This document shows positions 33,705 through 46,801 of a stretch of DNA of 64,000 nt, one piece after another (the stretch's first letter is position 1; each line of letters opens with the position of its first letter). A program made the position numbers and the translations under genes. Origin of the DNA: Hirundichthys speculiger. Its lineage: Eukaryota; Chordata; Actinopteri; Beloniformes; Exocoetidae. The notes below the pieces were generated by a model. The model saw only the letters and a program-made list of their open reading frames with translations, was not told where the DNA came from and searched no databases. The stretch spans positions 1-64,000 of the forward strand of contig JAGFBZ010000688.1 in assembly GCA_018398805.1 (NCBI GenBank), written 5' to 3'.

Positions 33705-36700
33705 CTGCAGGAGACCAGATTCAGACATGACAGTACGTTAACTTCTTAAGACGACAGTAGAATAACTTAACTGGTTTGTTTTGTTACTTCTTAATATTTT
33801 TTTAATCATGTCATGAATATTTTACAGTAATTAAAAACATATTTAAAAAAGATTGGGAATTTAAAACACATTTGTTTAATTTTAATGACCTGTCACGGGC
33901 CACATGCAGTCCCACGACGGCCCACCAGGGGGCCGCGGCCCACACGTTTGGAATCACTGCTCTACAGTCATTGCGTTTACAAGTTTAATTCCTCTTTAAT
34001 TCAGAATTAAAGTTAAATCCGAATAAAAGTTACTATGTAAACACCTAATTCCATATGAAAATGTCCATTCCGAATTAAACTTAATTCCGAAGTAAGTGGC
34101 TGGTTTATTCCCGTCTTTCTGCCCATGCTCGTTCTCTTGCCCGTCTGTCGCGATGACACTTATATTCCGCGCTGGGCTTGTTTTCAAAACAAAGTTTCAA
34201 GATGGCAGCACGCAGTAAACGGTGTTCAAGAGCAGAGATGATTTATTTAATAAATAGCTTGGAGGAACTGGAAATAATTAAAAGAATAGATGGTAGGAAA
34301 CATAAAAATTGTGAGCTTTTCAAAGTTGTAGCGGCTAGGCTAAATGAAGGAGGTTTTGCAGATAGAGACGCCACCCAGGTCAAAAATAAGTGAAATGTTG
34401 TTGCTAACCGAGTTGTTGCTAAGTTTGTTTTCTTCCAGTAGATGTAAAGATGTCCGCCCCCCCCATCCAATCAGAACCCTTCCCAACCCCCAGACCTAAA
34501 GCGGAATTAGATAAAGCCAAACAAACATGGTTTCCATGTAAACCTCAATTCGGAATTACTATTTCCATGTAAACTCGAGGAAAATAGTTTAATTCGGAAT
34601 TATTAATTCCGAATTAAAAAACATCATGTAACCGTGGCCAGTATGTTAAAAATATGAGGAAAAACTTGCTGCCAAATGGTCTTTATTATCAGACAAAAAC
34701 AGGTCCTTAAAGGTGGGGTGGGTGTTGTTTTTTTGCAGCACTTTTTACAATATTGCCTGAAAACCTTTTCACATTTCCATTGCACCCACTGAAATAAAAT
34801 GTTTGCAAAAAAACTAAACATTTTGGTCCAGTCTAGAAGGTATAATCAGAGAAAAACTCTGACCAATCAAAAAAGTGATCATCACTATTTTGATTGGCTG
34901 CCTAATACGTCCATCAAATATCACCCCTCCCTCCCTCCCTCCCTCCCTATGGTTCATGCAGTCGTGAATCATGTGAAGGCGTGGTTTCGAGGGGTGAGCT
35001 GAAGAGGAGGAGGCGGAGCCTTTGGGAGGAGGGAGGGAGTGTATATTTTCAAAATCTCACTTGAGTTGGATTGTTGGAACCGTTTTTCAAACAACACCTA
35101 CTCCACCTTTAAGGAGCAAATGTTTTTTCCCCCCATTTCAATATTTCAATCCCCCCCCGGGAGTCGGGGTCTCCTCCAGCTCTGGGTAACTGCAGCTCTC
35201 ATCTTCCTTCATGATCGTTTTAAACGTTTGATGACGCAATTGTTAGCGTCTCCTTTTATTATGTGCAGTTCCACTAATCCCCTCTCCCTTCAGCGTTTCT
35301 AATAAACTCTGCAGTTAATTACCTGACGAAGCTGGCGATGTAGACGTGGGTAAAGGTGGCCATCAGGTACTGACAGTCGAAGCGGTCCATGATGCCTCCG
35401 TGGCCGGGGATGGTGCTGGCGAAGTCCTGTGGACGAGGAGAGAACCAGGGTGGTCACGGCACTGCAAACCTTAAAGTACCCACGCTAAACCCTCCCCCCG
35501 GTTCCCCACCGCCAACCCTCCCCCCACAGCCTCCACGTCTCGTCTGCAAGGCATTTTTAGGAGCCGTTCACAAAGACAGTACAACGTCTCGTCGGAAATG
35601 CCACCGTGACTGGTTTCAAAAATGGGTTTTGAAGGCTTCTTTTTACCATCATTCATCTACTTTTGGCGCCACTCCGGCGCCCTGAGCTCGTCTAACGGGC
35701 GCGACGTCCTGCGCAGATGCAACTCCGGCTAGGCTGTTTCATGAAAATTGTTTACAGAATTCAGTCTGCTATGGATGGAACGGTTACCGGTATTACGGTA
35801 AAGTGCGGTAAAATTCTTACGCGATAACGATTACCGTTTATGTTTGACTTCATCTCATTATCGCGGTCGATTACCAGGATATGTAATATCAGCCTCATTC
35901 AAGTCTGTAGCGACTCGTGACTGTGTCTCTTGTGAATATGTAGCTTGTAACATCGGTATCGTAAAGTTAGCATGGCGGAAAGTGGTGATAGCACGCAGGA
36001 CATTTACCAACCCACTAAAAGGACAAAATCTGAGGTCTGGGCATTTTTTTTTTTTTAAGAATGCAGAGGGACAACTGGTGGAGGACAGTTATCTTGTCTG
36101 CAGAGCACTTGTTTACATTTTATTGTAATTTGTAGAAAAGCAACTTGAAGGAGCTAAGGCTAATGCTTCAAGCTAGTGAGATGTTTGACTAAGAGTAACC
36201 TGATCGACGCGCTTCGCTAACTTGCATTTCGTAAATGTTACCGTTGCGTGTTGATCTAAAAATGACCTGAACGATGTTCTTCTGACGCAGTTAAAATATT
36301 AATTTATTCCATTAACTGATCCGAAAACCATAACGCCAGCAGTTAGCGCCACAGCGGTCAAAAACCTTTTGTCCTTCTGGGTCAAACACCTACCCAATAA
36401 CTAGGGGTTAGTATTGGCAAGGACCTCGCAATATGATATCATGATACTTGGGTCACAATACAATATTATCACGATATCACAATATATTGCGATATTCTAC
36501 CCAGAGTAATATCAAAATTAAAAGTAGAGATGAAAAATCAAGTTGCTGTATATGTTCATCAGATGATATTGATCATTCAGAGGACAAATTGAGTCAAAAC
36601 TATTTGCTTCAAAACAACCTATTTACTGTTTATTATTAGTTTTTGCACATTGAAGTAACCATTAGTAACAAATAAAAAAATCAATATAAGGAGCTGAAAA

Positions 36701-39700
36701 ATCGATATTATATTGGGCAGCCGAAAATCGCGATATATTGCCAAATCGATTTTTTTTCACACCCGTACCAATAACAGGCAGCTACCTTTATACCTGACCC
36801 TCAGGTAACAACACAGCGACACCCACAGACACACAGAGTGAACTACAATTCAGAACAACATATTTGGCTCCTTTACAAATGTTTCTTTATTTGCACATTT
36901 ATACGTATTTAAGGTTCAGCTTCAAGTCCAAAGTTTATTTCATTTGAACTTGCACTATAATTTTTGTTGCTGATAATTGTTTGCATATTTTGACCTACTA
37001 TGGTTGTTAAAGTGTTTATTTAAATTTGTACCAGACAAATAAGCTTTGTTCCTGTTATTTATTTTGTTCATTTAAAATAAAAACTCTTTCTGTACCAGTT
37101 GTTTGCCCTTTTAATGTAAACATTTCATTTTGATAAAATTTTGGCTTCTGATGTTTTACTGACAAGAAAATCACAAGATTTTGTGAAATTAATTAAACGT
37201 ATGAGTTTTTTGGACATTTTTACAGTAATGAAGAATACCGCTATAATATCGTAAACCGTGATAATAATCGAGATGTCAGATTTTCCATATCGTTACAGAT
37301 TAGGAGAACAATCAGCTTCTGATGCAGAGGAACCTCCAGGAACAGATTTCCAGGAGCGAGAGAGCAGCAGAGATGCTAAATGCGAGTGCCGTATGTGAAA
37401 CGACTGCAGAACAATGACGCGGCGGCCATGAAGCTCAACTGAAGTCTTCTTCTTCTTCGTTTTCACGTCTAGACTCCAAAAACAAACGACAGAGCTTTTC
37501 CTGCGGCAAGACCTGCTGTCATCTGTGGAGCAAACTAGCACTTCATCATCTTACACCCAAACACGTTAGTTAGGGGTGCACGATAACTATCAGGCCGATA
37601 ACAGGAAATTATGACGTCATTCCAATAAGTCCGATATCACGACGAATAGCCCTAATAACATATATATTTTTGTTATCCGTATTTTACCGGCAGTGAATGT
37701 TATGTTCAAGTTATGTCGGCATAATCAGAAAAACTATTTCTCAATCAGGAAAATCAAGAATACCCCCTCATGCCAGAAAACAACTTGTTAACTCGGTCAT
37801 ATTTTTAGTAGTTGCTGACTTGATTTGATATTCGCAGTATTTTCCCACATGTTACACATAAAAAACAGAAAAAAATAGAGAAGGCTGAAAGAACGACTAG
37901 CAAACGAGGGAAGGTGGGAATTTACGTTACACTTTGAATGCAGCATTGCGGAACAGTGCGCTGAAAAAAAAAACAGCAGCGATGGTGTAGAACTTCGTTA
38001 AAGTTTCAGAAGAAGATAGTTTGGTGTTTATTTGTGACGAATCCTCCGAGTGAATTCTACGAGGAGGGAAGCACAAGCTTTAATACGTAAAACCTGATCG
38101 GCCACCTACAACATAACAATCGCTTCCATGGAGTTTTGAAATCACGCTAACGTGAGCTAACGGAAGCTAATGCTAACGCCCGCAAGCCAGCAGCAGTCTC
38201 CCCTCCCCTCATCTCTCTCATCTAAAGCTTCCATGAGATTAAAAAAAAAAAAAAAACTACTGAACCTCATTTACTTTAATTAAAGGTATTAATTTAAATG
38301 GAACCACAAGCCAAAATCCTTTAAATGTTAATTTTTTTTTCAGTTTGTAATTCTGATGCATGTATTTCCATCAGTTCAAGGAGCCTTTATTTTTTATATC
38401 AGTCAGTAATGAACCTTATTTAAGTTAATGTGAGATATCAGATAGGTTTGTTTGATAACTTTATGAAAATGTTCGAGAGGCTTGACAATAGTTTTTCATT
38501 GGAAAAAATAAATAAAGAGTCAAAACTGTTTTTGATTTTGTTCATAGTATTGATGTAATGATCTTAGGTATATGTGTGTGTTATCCGTTATCGGCCTTTA
38601 GGAGCTGAAAGTTATCGGTTATAAAAAACAGTTATCGTGCATCCCTAACGTTAGTTTGCTCCAATGAAAAAAAATAAAAACAAAAACAGAGATCCTTACT
38701 TTGATTTTAAAGGCTCGCTTGAAGCCGCTGGCAAAGAAGCCCCCAAACGGCCCGATGAGAGACGCGAAGGACGACAGGAAGACGCTGTGGATCTGGAAGG
38801 GGTACAGGTTCACCGTTTTCTGAAAGAGAGACAACCAGAGGTGGGACAGGTATTTAAACGCAGGTGAAGAGCACCGGAAACCGAGATGTTTCTGTCAACG
38901 GGAAGCCCCTCCCTCAAGCTCTGTCATCCAAAGACGGCGTGATCATCACCTCAAAGGGTTAAAAAATTAAAAAAGCAGCCAGAAAGACTCACCCATCTGA
39001 GCGTCTTCTGCAGCACGGCGGGAAGAGTGTACTCCTGCATCACAAAGATGTCCGGGGGCTCGCACTCCACCGTGAACCTGTTGGTGTCGCTGTTGAACTC
39101 CACGGGACACACGAAGTACTGGAACCGGGCCAGCAGGTAGGCCAGCTGGGGAGGCGGGGTTTACACAGTTAACATCTGCAGGTGGTGGCCTACAACCAAC
39201 GAAGGTCACGTGACCGATGAATTCACTCGGGTTTACTCACGATGAAGCCGAAGACCACCGTGGAGAAGAAGCCCCCGATGAAACCCTCCCACGTCTTCTT
39301 CGGCGAGAGCTGCAGGAGAATCAGACAAGAATCGGGCGTCACTTTTACCTCTAACCCTCGTCCTCTACCGTCCTCTACAGTCTTCTGCCGTCCTCTACAG
39401 TCTTCTGCCGTCCTCTACCGCCCTCTACAGTCTTCTACCGTCCTCTACCATCCTCTTCAGTCTTCTACCATCTTCTACAGTCTTCTACCATCCTCTACAG
39501 TCTTCTGCCGTCCTCTACCGTCCTCTACAGTCTTCTGCCGTCCTCTACCGCCCTCTACAGTCTTCTACCGTCCTCTACCATCCTCTTCAGTCTTCTACCA
39601 TCTTCTACAGTCTTCTACCATCCTCTACAGTCTTCTGCCGTCCTCTACAGTCTTCTGCCGTCCTCTACCGCCCTCTACAGTCTTCTACCGTCCTCTACCA

Positions 39701-42700
39701 TCCTCTTCAGTCTTCTACCATCTTCTACAGTCTTCTACCATCCTCTACAGTCTTCTGCCGTCCTCTACCGTCCTCTACAATCTTCTGCCGTCCTCTACAG
39801 TCTTCTGCCGTCCTCTACCGTCCTCTACAGTCTTCTGCCGTCCTCTACAGTCTTCTGCCGTCCTCTACCATCCTCTACAGTCTTCTACCATCTTCTACCG
39901 TCCTCTACAGTCTTCTACTGTCCTCTACAGTCTTCTACCGTCCTCTACAGTCTTCTACCGTCCTCTACAGTCTTCTACCGTCCTCTACAGTCTTCTACCG
40001 TCCTCTACAGTCTTCTACAGTCCTCTACCATCTTCCACCATCCTCTACCGTCCTCTACAGTCTTCTACAGTCCTCTACCGTCTTCTACCGTCCTCTACAG
40101 TCTTCTACCGTCCTCTAATGTCCTCTACCGTCTTCTACCGTCCTCTACAGTCTTCTACCGTCCTCTACAATCTTCTACATAACAACACCCAGAAATCTGG
40201 GTGTTGTTATGGACTCAGACCTAAACTTCAGTAGTCACATCAAGACAGTTGTGAAGTCAGCTTATTATCACTTAAAGAACATATCCAGGATTAAAGGACT
40301 GATGTCTCTGCAGGATCTAGAAAAACTTGTCCATGCATTTATCTTCAGTAGACTAGACTACTGTAACGCTGTCCTGACAGGTCTCCCTAAAAAGACCATC
40401 AGACAGCTGCAGTTAGTCCAGAACACTGCTGCTCCAGTCCTCACTAACACCAGGAAAGTGGATCATATAACTCCAGTCCTCAGATCTTTACACTGGCTTC
40501 CTGTTTGTCAAAGAATTGACTTAAAAATCCTGCTGTTAGTTTACAAAGCACTGAATGGTTTAAGGCCAAAATACATTCAGGATCTTCTGGTTCGTTATGA
40601 ACCCACCAGATCCCTCAGGTCATCAGGGTCAAGTCTACTTTCTGTTCCCAGAGTCAGAAATAAACACAGAGAGGCAGCGTTCAGTTTTTATGCTCCTCAA
40701 ATGTGGAACAAACTCCCAGAAACCTGCAGGTCTGCTGACACTCTCAGCAGTTTTAAATCAAGGTTAAAAACTTTTCTATTTGCCACATTTTATCATAATA
40801 ATTAACTTTTATTTCTTGCATTTTATCTACAATTTTTAATTCCTAAATCAAAAAATAACTGTTGATTAACTTTTTGCATTTTTATTATTATTTATCTTTT
40901 TATTTCCTCCTGTTTTAATGTAATGCTTTGTAATGCTTATGTACAGCACCTTGAATTGTCTTGTACACGAAATGTGCTATACAAATAAACTTGCCTTGCC
41001 TTGCCTTACAGTCTTCTACCGTACTCTACAGTCTTCTACCATCCTCTACCGTCCTCCACAGTCTTCTACCGTCCTCCACAGTCTTCTACCGTCCTCTACC
41101 GTCCTCTCCCTCCGCAGCAGTCGGGTCTGAGTTATTCACGAGCTCCTGTCTGGATGGAGTCATTTCTAAACTCATCTGGTTCTGACGTTCGACGCATCAG
41201 GAGGCAATAAAGTTATATTTGAAAAAGAAAAAAAAAAGATCATCTGGTCTGATGAACAGCACCATAAAAATATGAAAAAAAAAACCCAAACAAACTGAAA
41301 GACGTTTCGTCACTTTGTGTTAACACAAAGCCAATGGGGAAAGACATCAACACTGATCTTAGAAAAATAGCCTGTGGACAGCTGCTTTATGGCCGGCGTC
41401 TCCTTTGTGACGTTGAAGAGCTTTCTTTTGCCGCTAGTTGCATAGACTAGCTTCTTGGAGCGCAACACACAAAAACAAGGTACCAGCGTCCGTTAGCTTC
41501 TGGCGCCCAAACGGCTAACCGTCTCCACCCTTGTCCTCTGTCCATGACCAGAGACACTTGTTGAAACAACCACCGGCTCACCTCGGATGCTGCGTTCAAG
41601 ACCACGAAGAGATAACGTGCCTGTGTGTGTTTTTTTTCCTAAAGTACAGTCAAACGCTGGAGATCCGGCACGGTGCCGGAATACTTTCAAAACAAGTCAA
41701 AGCACAGATGTGTTAAAACATCTGCGGCGTCCACGTTAGCATGGTCACCCCTGAGATCTCCCTCTACCGACCCCCAGATCTGCTGGCCGTCTTCTCCTCT
41801 GATTCAAAGCAGGTTCTGACTCTAAGTAATGTGTCTTTAGGCGGAGACAGAAATGCAAGTTTTCTCCCGAGTTCCGGGTAAATTTCCACATCTCGACTCG
41901 TGCGCCCGCAGGGACCTGGCGCGCCCGCAGGGACCTCGTAGGGACCTGGCGCGCCCACAGGGACCTCGCACGGACCTGGCGCGCCCACAGGGCCCTCGTA
42001 GGGACCTCGTAGGGACCTGGCGTGCCCACAGGGACCTGGCAGTGACTTGGCGCGCCCACAGGGAACTTGCAGGGACCTCGCAGGGACCTGGCGCGCCCAC
42101 AGGGACCTCGCAAGGATCTGGCGCGCCCACAGGGACCTGGCAGTGACTTAGCGCGCCCGCAGGGAAGTTGCAGAGAACTTGCAGGGACCTCGCGCGCCCG
42201 CAGGGACCTCGCAGGGACCTGGCAGTGACCTGGCGCGCCCGCAGGGAACTTGCAGGGACCTGGCACGCCCACAGGGACCTCGTAGGGACCTCGCAGGGAT
42301 CTGCTGCGCCCACAGGGACCTCGCAAGGACCTGGCGTGCCCACAGGGACCTGGCAGTGACTTGGCGCGCCCACAGGGAACTTGCAGGGACCTCGCAGGGA
42401 CCTGGCGCGCCCACAGGGACCTCGCAAGGACCTGGCGCGCCCACAGGGACCTGGCAGTGACTTAGCGCGCCCGCAGGGAAGTTGCAGAGAACTGCAGGGA
42501 CCTGGCGCGCCCACAGGGACCTGGCAGGCCCCAGGGACCTCGCAGGGACCTGGCGCGCCCGCAGGGACCTCGTAGGGACTTGGCGCACCCGCAGGGACCT
42601 CGCAGGGACCTGGCAGTGACCTGGCGCGCCGCAGGGAACTTGCAGGGACCTGGCGTGCCCGCAGGGAACTTGCAGGGACCTGGCGCACCCGCAGGGACCT

Positions 42701-45408
42701 CGTAGGGACCTGGCACGCCCACAGGGACCTCGTAGGGACCTCGCAGGGATCTGGCGCACCCACAGGGACCTCGCAAGGACCTGGCGTGCCCACAGGGACC
42801 TGGCAGTGACTTGGCGCACCCGCAGGGAAGTTGCAGGGAACTTGCAGGGACCTCACAGGGACCTGGCGCGCCCACCCCAGGGAACCTGGGACCTAGGGAC
42901 CTGGCACGCCCACAGGGACCTCGTAGGGACCTGGCGCGCCCACAGGGACCTCGTAGGGACCTGGCGCGCCCGCAGGGACCTTGTAGGGACTTGGCGCACC
43001 CGCAGGGAAGTTGCAGGGAACTTGCAGGGACCTCACAGGGACCTGGCGCGCCCACAGGGACCTCGTAGGGACCTGGCGCGCCCAAAGGGACCTCGTAGGG
43101 ACCTGGCGCGCCCACAGGGACCTCGTAGGGACCTGGCGCGCCCGCAGGGACCTTGTAGGGACTTGGCGCGCCCGCAGGGAACTTGCAGGGACCTGGCGTG
43201 CCCACAGGGGACTTGCAGGGACCTGGCACACCCGCAGGGACCTAGCAGTGACCTGGTGCGCCCGCAGGTAAACTTGCAGGAACCTCGCAGGGACCTTGCA
43301 CGCCTCAGCTCTCCTTTGAGGTCAGGATCACAGTAACGTACGGAAGCTTGAAGCTGTGAGCGGTTTGGGAAAAGGGCCTCGTGATGAAGAGGTTGAACAA
43401 CACACCACAACAACAGTGTGGCCATCAAAGCCTCGTTTTACCTTGATGAGCGGAGTCCTCCCGAAGAAGAATCCAAACAGGTAAGCCATGATGTCATTGC
43501 AGATCACGATGGAGATGGGAACGATGAACCTGGAAGGCAAGAATTTCAGCGCAAGGCGGTGCGGAGCTGAGATTCATTCAAGTCACTTCTACCAAACACA
43601 ATGTGGAGTAAAGTTCAACCAGTTACAAAAACAAATGTGCAGTCATTTACGTTAGCGTTAGAGGGCGTCACAACAGTGAGCACGCACACGCCAGGTGAAG
43701 ACACGTACGCAACCACAGTCTGTGTCCTGCTTACCAGATCATCCCCTCAAACAGGTTCTGAATGACAAGGTGGGACTGAGTTACCACAATCAACAGAGTC
43801 ACATGGGTCCAAGCAAACTGAAATGGCAAACACACAAAACAGAAACAAAACAAAACAAAAAAACACAAAAACACAGCGTCACTGCACTGGAATGTTGCTG
43901 CGCCTGCTCAAAAGTCAAATTACGTGAAGAACAGCGGGATTAAACAAATGAACGGAGGGACAGATGGACGAGTGGAGCCATGCTGGTCTTTAAAAAGAGA
44001 GCGGGGGGGGCGGCTAATCCAGACGTTTCAGTTTCAGGCACCAATGATGGGGAGATGCATGCTGGGAGGTGTTAAAGACGATAACCTGTCAGAGCAGTGG
44101 GAGGAGCCTCCGCTCACAGCAGGTATACTACGGCACATTTAGCAGATTCAGCCTCAGTTTAAGCTTTTAGGGAAACGATGATTCGCTCAAAGGTCATTCA
44201 CAGATCAATTCAGAGCTCTGCGCATGAATAAAAAATAAAAAAAAAACCAGATATATCTGCTAGTCTGAATGCAAAACGGTCAGTAAAATCTGTCTGGGCT
44301 GATGATGAAACGTGGCCCTGAGATGGCGGGGGGACAAAAAAAAAAAACCAATGTGAAGCTGGAGCTGCTGCAGAAGCCTGATCCAGACAACATCTGGGCC
44401 CAGACGGGGCCGCCGCTGGCCCCGACGGCTCGGCCCCGACGAGGGTCGCCTGGGACCAGATGTGGCCCAGAGGTAGTGAACTGGGCCAAACTCTCTGGCA
44501 TGCTAATGCTAAATGCTAATGGTCCAGTTTTGCCGCAGGGATACAGGAGGTCTTCCTGGGGGCCGGACAAAAACTAAGGACTGGGTCTGACGGGGGTGTG
44601 GGCCGGGTTTGGTTACGGTCAAGTTTGGGCCAAAAAAAAAAAAAAAAAAAAAAAAGACTTCTGCAACAGCAACAGCAGCATGTAAACAGTTTGTAAAATG
44701 TGGTGCATCATGGGAAGGAGGGAGCGGTGAAAAGGCTCGGGCAGCGGGGGTTAAGAGGCGTGCAGGAGAGATGGTTACTTGGCTGATACACACCATATAA
44801 AACTGCAGGCGGTAATGTTTCTTCACTAAACTCAGCACAAACATGCAGAAACCTGTGAAAGAGTAAACAACATGCTGTCAGTTCTTCGACCACAGTGAAC
44901 TGTAGGTGAACAAACACGAATCACATACGGGCGACGTGGCCGAACTGCTCTGAGATCTATATTAACTCAGCCTGGCCGGACCAACGCGTGACATCATAGA
45001 GGAAAGAGTCAGGACGCTGTACTCTGAACATCCTACCAGCTCCTCAGTGCTGTTACATTTACAGCATGACTGGAAGCCTCTTCACCTACGATACAGTTTA
45101 CTGAAAATTACTTGATATAAAAGCACATCTGGATGTGATTTGAATCAGATATTTTATTTTATTTTATTTATTTTTTTTTTTTTTGGGGGGGGGGTAATTG
45201 TTTCAATTACTCTATCTAGATACAATCAAAATAGGTTAAAAATTAGGAGTGCAAGATATAAAGAGAACATGCGATGGAGAGGGGGGGGATATAGAGATAT
45301 ATTATAGAGATAGAGATATATATATATATTATATATAAGATAATAATAGAATAATATATATATAGGATATATATAAAGAAGAATATATCTATAAGATATA
45401 GTAGATAT

Positions 45409-45447
<39 letters not shown>

Positions 45448-45839
45448 ATACAGGATAGGGGAGGATGGATAGGGGAAGGGTAAGAAGAAGAGGAAGGGAG
45501 AGAAGGAGAGGACGATAGGGGGATGGGGGGGGGGAGAAGGGGGAGGATATAATGATATAATAATAAGAGAATAAGAATAGAAAAGGATGATAGGAGAATT
45601 AGGAGGAGGAAAAATAATAAGGAGGATAAGAATAAGAATAATTATTAATTCTTTTAATATATTATATTATTATATATTATTATTATTATTATTATTATTA
45701 ATAATAATAATAATAAATACATTAATTTTATTTATTAAATTATATTTTAATGGTAATAATAATAGTAATTTATCTATATATTGTTACTATTATTGTTATT
45801 ATTGTTGTTGATAATGTTTTATTAATCATAACTATATAT

Positions 45840-45891
<52 letters not shown>

Positions 45892-46740
45892 TGAAGAAGA
45901 ACCACAGGAAAAACACCCTGGCTGGAATATTATTATCATGAACAATAATAATAATAATAATAATAATAATAGAAATAGTAATACCATTTAATTCTATTTA
46001 ATAAAATAAAATAATTATTTTAGTATTTATAAACAATATTGCTGGGATAGAATAAATAACAATCCTTTAATATTATTTAATTTCATTTATTTCTTTATTG
46101 CCTTGTTAGCTGGGAGGGCAGAGAGCTTCACTATAACTAAATCAACTGATTTTGTTTTTAAATAGAAATAATGTGGTTGGTGGTGGAATGGAACATCCTA
46201 GAAAGGTGGTTAGTTTTATTTTCTCCTTTTTTAAAAGAGGATATGAGCTAAAGCTACCGTAAACCCTGTTTCGTGAGGTTGCAGTTATTTTATACTACAA
46301 GTTTCCCTGAGAGCTTTGCTAAAGTTTTTGTTTCAGTTTACGGTTCCAAAGTTCTCTGGGGGGGGTGGGCGAGGGGCAAAGAGCACGCGTGCTCTCCAAG
46401 ACATGGAAGTGGCCTCGTCCTGGGGGCGAAACTCACCTGCCAGGTACAAAGCGAAGGAAATGAAGCGGTGGTAGCGAGCCAGGAACTGCAGAGGCTCCTC
46501 CCTCTGCACCAGGACCCCGAAGTAGTCTGCAACCGTTTCACCATAGAAGAAGTAGTTCACACAAATCAGGAAGTACCTGAGGCAAAAGGAAGAGATGGGG
46601 TTGATCCCTCTGTATGGTTTTTATTTATTTTTTATTTATTGTTTGTTTTGTTTTGACTGGTCGGAGGGGAAACAGATCTGTGCTGTGAGGCCCTCTGGGG
46701 TTATAAATCCTCCAGTGTTTCTTACCTGCTGTACATTGAC

Positions 46741-46801
<61 letters not shown>

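Noticed and set aside
33366..33728. 120-codon minus-strand frame over the end of cds1
   Set aside because: It is the wrong frame; the true frame in the same stretch reads the conserved LQPEQQL tail.
39242..40234. 330-codon open frame on the plus strand
   Set aside because: It is the 20-bp minisatellite, which has no stop in any plus frame; it overlaps cds1 exon 9 only by chance.
41837..43229. Long collagen-like Gly/Pro/Ala open frames on both strands
   Set aside because: Pure 30-bp tandem repeat without start context, splice sites or conserved protein.
46333..46560. Cds1 protein reading on past the donor into a Pro-rich tail
   Set aside because: A perfect GTGAGT donor at 46436 and phase agreement with exon 6 show it is intron.
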